38,298 bases of DNA from Verrucomicrobiota bacterium (GTDB taxonomy: Bacteria; Verrucomicrobiota; Verrucomicrobiia; CAIQCK01): contig JACRKA010000039.1 of assembly GCA_016219905.1 (NCBI GenBank), positions 1 through 38,298 on the forward strand. The letters run 5' to 3'. A program made the position numbers and the translations under genes. The notes under the pieces were generated by a model. That model made no database searches. It saw only the letters and a list, made by a program, of their open reading frames with translations, and was not told where the DNA came from. How positions within the stretch are numbered: position 1 is the stretch's first letter; each line of letters starts with the position of its first letter. This document shows positions 32,530 through 38,298 of the stretch, in pieces.

Positions 32530-34371
32530 TTATCGACCGGACTTGCCGGAAGCATCTTGTTCTTTGAGCGCTCTAAGTTCCGCAACTGCGCTCGCGTGTT
32601 CGGAATAGGCCATCGCACCAGTCTCCACGCATTTTTTCAAATACGCCGCCGCTGTTGCCTTGTCTCCTCCAATCAACCGTTTCGTCCCCGCGTAGAAATA
32701 GGCCTCGCACAAAGGTCCTTTGGGTTCGCGCGGGTTCTTGACAGTTTCAACCGCCTTGAAGAAACCGGCCTCCGACTCCTGTCCCGTCAGGAACCGCCCG
32801 ATTCGTAATGGCATCTCGTTGTCCTTTGACGGCTTTTGCTCCGCGAGATACTGCTTCAACTCCCGGGTTGCTTCTTCAGTTCCTCCCAATCGGGATTGAA
32901 TGAGGTAAATCCGAAAATGCGAGTAGTCCTGATAGACATATTTCAATTCACACGCTTTCCGAAAACCCTCCACGGCGTCTTTCCACAAGCGCAGGTCATA
33001 CTGGCAGCAGCCGCGACCATGCCAGGCGGCCGGATAGTCGGTCTTGATTTCGATGGCCTTGGAATAATCTTGGAGCGCATTCCAACTCTCGCCTTTCTGC
33101 CGATAAACCATGGCTCGACATCCATAATACGATGCGTTTTGTGGTTTGAGGGCAATGGCTTTGGTCAGATCTTGGAGTGCGACGTCAACCGCGCCCTTGA
33201 CGCCATAAAACAAACCTCGATCGTAATAGGCTTCGGCTGAGTCTGGCGCCAGCCGGATTGCTGTGGAGCCATCTTGGATCGCGCGGTCGTCGTCGCCCTT
33301 GAGGAACCAGACACGGGCACGATCCCGATAGGCCAGGGCATCGTTGGGTTTGAGCTCGATGGCTTTGGTGTAATCCTGGATCGCCCGGTCGTAATCACCT
33401 TGGTTACCATGGGCGAGCCCGCGGTCCAGATACACCCCCGCCTCACGCGGCTGCAGCTTGATGGCTTTGTCGAAGTCTCGAATGGCCGCGGAATAGTCTC
33501 TCTTCATGTTGTAAGCCCGTCCGCGATCCAGATACACGTCGGCGTCACGCGGTTGCAATTCGATAGCTTTGTCAAAGTCCTGGATGGCTGCCTGATAATC
33601 CCCCTTCATGTAGTAAGCCCGGCCCAGCGCTTTGTGGTTGGCCGCGTCGGCCGGGTCCAGTTGAACCGCTTGCGTGAGATCTTCAATCGCGTGGTCATGG
33701 TCGCCCTTCAACAAGTAGGCGAAGGCGCGCAAACGATAGCCGGGCGCATAATCAGGCCGCAATTCGATGGCTTCCGTATGATCCTCAATCGAACGGTCGT
33801 AATCGCTCAGGTGGAAGTAGACCGTCGCACGCTCGAGATACGCAGGTGCGTTGCCGGGTTGCAAATCAATGGCCCGGCTGTAATCGCGAAGTGCCGCCTT
33901 GTGCTCGTCCTTTAGCGAGAGAGTTCTCGCGCGCCAATAGTAATCCGCCGCTTCGTCAGGCTTCAGTGAAATGGCTTTGGTGAAGTCTTGGATCGCGTGG
34001 TCGTAGTCGGATTTGTTGTAGTAGATCACGCCGCGGTTGCGGTAGGCCAACTCGGAGCGGGGTTCGAGTTCGATTGCTCTCGTGATATCCCGAATTGCGC
34101 GGTCGTAGTCGCCCTTTCTGGCACAGGAAACGCCGCGCTCGTGGTAGGCCAGCGCGAAGCGGGGCCAGCACTTGATTGCAGCAGTAAAACTCGAAATCGC
34201 CGCATCCCACTCCTCGTCCTCCTGATGGGCTTGGCCCATCGTGTAATGCACGGAAGCAAGGCCGCGCGTCTGCGCAAGGAAGACCAAGGCAGAGATCAAA
34301 CCGAGCAACGCGACGGCGCCTGTAACACAAAGGACTTTTTTCAACCACGACCTCCGGCAAGTTCGTTCCAT
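32530..34371 (-). CDS. Membrane-anchored TPR repeat protein
   Basis: A 613-residue protein. The first ATG (34371) has an AATGAT box 6 bases before it; the frame also opens at a TTG five codons upstream. A single N-terminal membrane helix (LKKVLCVTGAVALLGLISAL) is followed by about thirteen 34-residue TPR units of the form GDYDRAIRDITRAIELEP (about 40-490), and a less regular helical C-terminus. TPRs are protein-interaction scaffolds, here probably facing the periplasm. GC content is visibly lower than in flanking genes (many 60-base lines of 50-62 percent), which suggests recent acquisition. The partner protein is not apparent. Confidence 0.87.
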   Translation of the reverse strand: MERTCRRSWLKKVLCVTGAVALLGLISALVFLAQTRGLASVHYTMGQAHQEDEEWDAAISSFTAAIKCWPRFALAYHERGVSCARKGDYDRAIRDITRAIELEPRSELAYRNRGVIYYNKSDYDHAIQDFTKAISLKPDEAADYYWRARTLSLKDEHKAALRDYSRAIDLQPGNAPAYLERATVYFHLSDYDRSIEDHTEAIELRPDYAPGYRLRAFAYLLKGDHDHAIEDLTQAVQLDPADAANHKALGRAYYMKGDYQAAIQDFDKAIELQPRDADVYLDRGRAYNMKRDYSAAIRDFDKAIKLQPREAGVYLDRGLAHGNQGDYDRAIQDYTKAIELKPNDALAYRDRARVWFLKGDDDRAIQDGSTAIRLAPDSAEAYYDRGLFYGVKGAVDVALQDLTKAIALKPQNASYYGCRAMVYRQKGESWNALQDYSKAIEIKTDYPAAWHGRGCCQYDLRLWKDAVEGFRKACELKYVYQDYSHFRIYLIQSRLGGTEEATRELKQYLAEQKPSKDNEMPLRIGRFLTGQESEAGFFKAVETVKNPREPKGPLCEAYFYAGTKRLIGGDKATAAAYLKKCVETGAMAYSEHASAVAELRALKEQDASGKSGR

Positions 34372-34519
34372 CGAACAATCATTCAATCAACCGCTTTGAC
34401 AGCTCACTCTCCCTGACGGACGGATGGATGCCACGACAGGCTGAGCGGCGCAAGGTTTTTCCCCATGCCACGGACAATGTCTCGGAAACTTCCCGCTAGC
34501 AGCACGCGCATCTTCTGCT

Positions 34520-34543
34520 TATAGTCCCGCCGCTTTTTCAGGA
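34520..34543 (+). promoter_or_regulatory. -10 box and ribosome site of icd
   Basis: TATAGT (34520-34525) is a good -10 but no convincing -35 lies upstream. AGGA (34540-34543) sits 8 bases before the ATG at 34552, so this gene uses a conventional leader of about 20 bases. Confidence 0.4.
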
Positions 34544-34551
34544 AAAAACTC

Positions 34552-35913
<1,362 letters not shown>

Positions 35914-35944
35914 GAACATTCAACCCTGACAGAAAATCAATATC

Positions 35945-36475
35945 ATGAACCAACAAGTCATTTCATTTCACTACACGCTGACCGACCCGGCCGGGAAGAA
36001 GCTGGATTCCTCGGAAGGCCGGGAGCCGTTGTCGTTCGTCGAGGGCACGGGGCATATCATCCCCGGCCTGGAGACGCACCTGAGCGCGATGGCCGTCGGC
36101 GAAAAGAAGCGCGTGACGGTCGCGGCGAAGCATGCCTACGGCGACCGCGACGCGGGCCGCGTTCTCGAGGTGCCGCGCGAGAAGTTCCCGGATAAGGAGA
36201 TCAAGGTGGGCGACCAGTTTCGGCTCGGCGGCGACGGCCAAGCGATGGTCGTGACAGTCGAAAAAGTTGGCCCGTCACACATCACAATAGACGCGAATCA
36301 TCCGCTGGCGGGAGTGGACCTGACGTTCGACGTGGAGATGGTCGCCAAGCGCGACGCCACGGCCAAGGACCTCGAATGCTGCGGCGGCGCGCACCATCAC
36401 GAGCACGGCGGTGGCTGCTGCGAGGGCGAACAACACGACGAGCACGGCGGCGGTTGTTGCGGCGAGCATCACTGA
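35945..36475 (+). CDS. slyD: FKBP-type peptidyl-prolyl isomerase, SlyD-like, with metal-binding tail
   Basis: A 176-residue protein. The FKBP domain (VISFHYTLTDPAGKKLDSSE, then PGLETHLSAMAVGEKKRVTV) is interrupted by the IF chaperone domain (about 68-125), and the flanking HPLAGVDLTFDVEM completes it: this is the SlyD layout. The last 33 or so residues are rich in His and Cys (ECCGGAHHHEHGGGCCEG) as in nickel-binding SlyD proteins. SlyD assists folding and delivers nickel to hydrogenase; no hydrogenase genes are present here. It is likely transcribed with icd. Confidence 0.9.
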   Translation: MNQQVISFHYTLTDPAGKKLDSSEGREPLSFVEGTGHIIPGLETHLSAMAVGEKKRVTVAAKHAYGDRDAGRVLEVPREKFPDKEIKVGDQFRLGGDGQAMVVTVEKVGPSHITIDANHPLAGVDLTFDVEMVAKRDATAKDLECCGGAHHHEHGGGCCEGEQHDEHGGGCCGEHH

Positions 36476-36493
36476 CCCGCGCACAGCCGGGCC

Positions 36494-37282
36494 TTACTTG
36501 CCAGCTCGCCGCGCCCTCTCGGCCTCGCGCAGGCGGCGCTTCACCTGCCTCCGCCGCAGCCAGCGGTCGTGATGATGCTCGCTGAACCAGTGGGCCACCT
36601 TGTGGCGCAGCTCCATGTGGAAGAACGTCGTCCCGGCGCTCCACAGCGTGTGAGGCACCGACACGCGCTCGACCTTCCCGGTGCGGACGGCGCGGAACAC
36701 CGAGAGCATGTCCTTCTCCGCCTCGACCCACGTGTAGCCGCGTCCGAGCATGAACAGCGCGTGCGCGTCGCTGGTGCCCACCATCGGCAGCCCGCGCGCC
36801 CGCGCCTCCCGCTCCGCGCGCCGGTTGAAGTTCAACCAGCGCGTGTGCATGTGGCAATACTCCACCGCGTCCCACAGGTCCGCTTGCTTCGCGAACTGGT
36901 CCTGCAAACACTGCCGCAGCGGAAAAAACGGATGCGGCGCGATGACCAGCCCTGATTCGCCCTTGGCTTGTTTCCATGCCCGCAGGTCGTCGAACGTGTG
37001 GATGCCGTCCACCTCCGCCTGCGTGATGTTGAGGCAGAGCACTTCCTTGCGGCCGACATAGACCTCGCAGCCGGGGATCAGCAGGATGCCGCGCTCACGC
37101 GCAAACTCGATGGTCGCCTTGTCCTCAAACGCCTGCCCGTGAAACGTGAACGCCAGCACGTCGAACTTCAACTCCGCCGCCCGCTCGATCAACTCCCGCG
37201 CGGAGTAACGGATGTAATCGAGCTGGTCCTCTCCCGAATGCATGTGGAAGTCGCACTTCAACCTGGGCGGTTTGCTTTCCAT
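36494..37282 (-). CDS. PHP-domain phosphoesterase-like protein
   Basis: A 262-residue protein with PHP motifs: DFHMHSGED (11-19), HPFFPLRQC near 116, and GTSDAHALFM near 169. These bind two or three metals and hydrolyse phosphoesters in relatives; HPFFP and the final D-x-H are intact, so it is expected to be active. A basic C-terminal segment (HHHDRWLRRRQVKRRLREAE) is unusual and could bind nucleic acid or membrane. Its ATG is 6 bases from the stop of the helicase-nuclease gene, so they are cotranscribed; a DNA-repair setting is plausible but not shown. Confidence 0.85.
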   Translation of the reverse strand: MESKPPRLKCDFHMHSGEDQLDYIRYSARELIERAAELKFDVLAFTFHGQAFEDKATIEFARERGILLIPGCEVYVGRKEVLCLNITQAEVDGIHTFDDLRAWKQAKGESGLVIAPHPFFPLRQCLQDQFAKQADLWDAVEYCHMHTRWLNFNRRAEREARARGLPMVGTSDAHALFMLGRGYTWVEAEKDMLSVFRAVRTGKVERVSVPHTLWSAGTTFFHMELRHKVAHWFSEHHHDRWLRRRQVKRRLREAERARRAGK

Positions 37283-37288
37283 GGCGTC

Positions 37289-38298
37289 TCAGACCTTCTC
37301 CACCGCGCCCGTGCTCAGGAAAAACAACAGCCGCTCCGCCACCTTCAGGCCCGTCACCGCCTCCACCGCGCGTGCGTAGGCGGCGAGCTGCTCCGCGTAG
37401 AGTTTCGGCTCCGGCTTGGCGTCGGTCTTGTAGTCCACGATGACCAACCTATCGCCCTCGCGGAACAGCACGTCAAGGTAGCCTTCCATCAAACCCTCCG
37501 GCGACTCCCACACCACCGGCACCTCGCGGTGCCACTCGTCCGCCGCCAGGATGCGTTTCATCAACTCGTGCTTCAGCGCGCGGCAGATCAGTTTCTCGCC
37601 CGGCGGAAACAGTTTCACCGCGCCGTCCACGTCGCGCGGATCGCACGCCGCCAGCGCCTCGTGGACGCCCCGGCCGATCTCGATGCCGCCGCCCGCCGCG
37701 ACCGCATCGGCCGCTTCGCGAAAATGCTCTCGCTCGCCCAGCTTGTGCGGCGTCAGCTTCTTCACACCGGCGAACAACGCTGCCTTGGCCCGCTCGCGGC
37801 CCGCAATCCACGCGGCGCGCTCCGCGACCAGCTTCTCCAATGCCGCGCGGTCGCCACCCTCTGGCTGGCCAAGCTTCACGCGCACCGGTTTCGATCCGGC
37901 AGCCTCCATCCGGATCCCCGCGCGATCGAGCCGTTCGATGTCGGCTGCGGTTGCCGGATCGAAGGCGGTCTTCAGCGCCGCCGGGTATTCGCCCCGGTCA
38001 CTGAACCACGGCAGCACCAGCCAATCACGGGCGCGGGTGCAGGCCACGTAGAGCAACCGCCGCCCCTCGGCCTCCTCGCGCAACTTCTCCGCCTCGCGGG
38101 CTTCGTCATGCCCGGCGGTGCTCAACTCCGCCAGCTTTGCCTCCAGCGCGCCCGTTGCCGGCGACACCAGCACTGGCCGCGACGGCTCGCGGTCCGTCCG
38201 CGCCATGTCGCCCAGCACGACGACGCCCCACTCCAGCCCTTTGGCCTTGTGGATGGAAACGATGGAAACGGCACCCTCCTCGTTCCTGCGCGCCTCAG
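37289..38298 (-). CDS. UvrD/AddA-type helicase-nuclease, 3' part
   Basis: The gene runs off the right edge; about 335 C-terminal residues are visible. They start at UvrD motif V (VSIVSIHKAKGLEW) and include motif VI (RRLLYVACTRARDWLVLPWF), so this is a superfamily 1 helicase. The C-terminal part has a PD-(D/E)xK nuclease core, GYLDVLFREGDRLVIVDYKT, as in AddA (RecBCD-like). AddA processes double-strand breaks with AddB; neither AddB nor the helicase N-terminus is in the window. The PHP gene follows. Confidence 0.9.
   Translation of the reverse strand, partial: EARRNEEGAVSIVSIHKAKGLEWGVVVLGDMARTDREPSRPVLVSPATGALEAKLAELSTAGHDEAREAEKLREEAEGRRLLYVACTRARDWLVLPWFSDRGEYPAALKTAFDPATAADIERLDRAGIRMEAAGSKPVRVKLGQPEGGDRAALEKLVAERAAWIAGRERAKAALFAGVKKLTPHKLGEREHFREAADAVAAGGGIEIGRGVHEALAACDPRDVDGAVKLFPPGEKLICRALKHELMKRILAADEWHREVPVVWESPEGLMEGYLDVLFREGDRLVIVDYKTDAKPEPKLYAEQLAAYARAVEAVTGLKVAERLLFFLSTGAVEKV

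Noticed and set aside
31008-32618. A 536-codon minus-strand frame over the M28 region
   Set aside because: Antisense shadow; the plus-strand frame has complete zinc ligands and domains.

Overview
The window is about 38 kb of GC-rich bacterial chromosome (mid-60s percent GC by eye) that is densely coded on both strands. I infer a Verrucomicrobiota member, probably of the Pedosphaera/Limisphaera type. The reasons are a large secreted HEAT/propeller protein ending in a CxxCH haem site (the 'PVC-type haem' architecture), Tat-exported Gfo/Idh/MocA and glycoside hydrolase proteins, VWA-HEAT and PD40-M28-PDZ architectures, and short CGAAA-rich and palindromic interspersed repeats. The taxonomic call is inference; no rRNA or tRNA gene was seen.

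Layout. 1-0.6 kb: a nucleotidyltransferase-fold gene with an ATGA-overlapping partner cut by the window edge (toxin-antitoxin-like). 0.7 kb: the signal-peptide remnant of a broken gene. 0.9-3 kb: glycosyltransferase plus Zn-ribbon methyltransferase (surface glycan), then a nested palindromic repeat. 3.1-8.4 kb, minus strand: Tat oxidoreductase, PilP/GspC-like secreted protein, HMGL-type aldolase, small membrane protein, HtpX-like protease. 8.4-12 kb, plus strand: alpha/beta hydrolase with a coupled SDR reductase, a HEAT-VWA protein, and a small ferredoxin with its own promoter and terminator. 12.1-17.7 kb: lipoprotein-like protein, OGG1-type DNA glycosylase, DoxX protein, ammonium transporter with a good sigma-54 promoter match, and two convergent methyltransferases. 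17.9-20.9 kb: a YfhO-like membrane protein split into two ATGA-overlapping genes, then a thioesterase. 21-21.5 kb: DUF4160/DUF2442 pair. 21.6-29.6 kb: a minus-strand glycan-degradation operon (Tat-motif mini-ORF, haem/HEAT protein, GH89, GH116). 29.7-32.5 kb: beta-propeller/M28 peptidase/PDZ protein. 32.5-34.4 kb: a TPR protein of lower GC. 34.5-36.5 kb: NADP isocitrate dehydrogenase and a SlyD-like isomerase. 36.5 kb to the end: PHP-domain protein and the 3' part of a UvrD/AddA-type helicase-nuclease.

How the genes work together. The 21.6-29.6 kb operon looks like an exported system attacking beta-glucosidic and alpha-GlcNAc linkages, coupled to a putative haem-dependent oxidation. The methyltransferases, glycosyltransferase and YfhO-like proteins point to envelope glycan synthesis. 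The rest is housekeeping or unassigned. No gene-free stretch exceeds about 280 bases.

Two patterns run across the window. (1) Many genes have a recognisable -35/-10 pair whose -10 box ends only 5-10 bases before the start codon, with no Shine-Dalgarno, which predicts leaderless or nearly leaderless mRNAs. A minority carry a clear GGAG-type site. (2) Interspersed repeats lie in frame inside genes: a heptamer (YYCGAAA) array sits in the DNA glycosylase and at the domain junction of the M28 protein, and a GC-rich palindrome lies inside the alpha/beta hydrolase.
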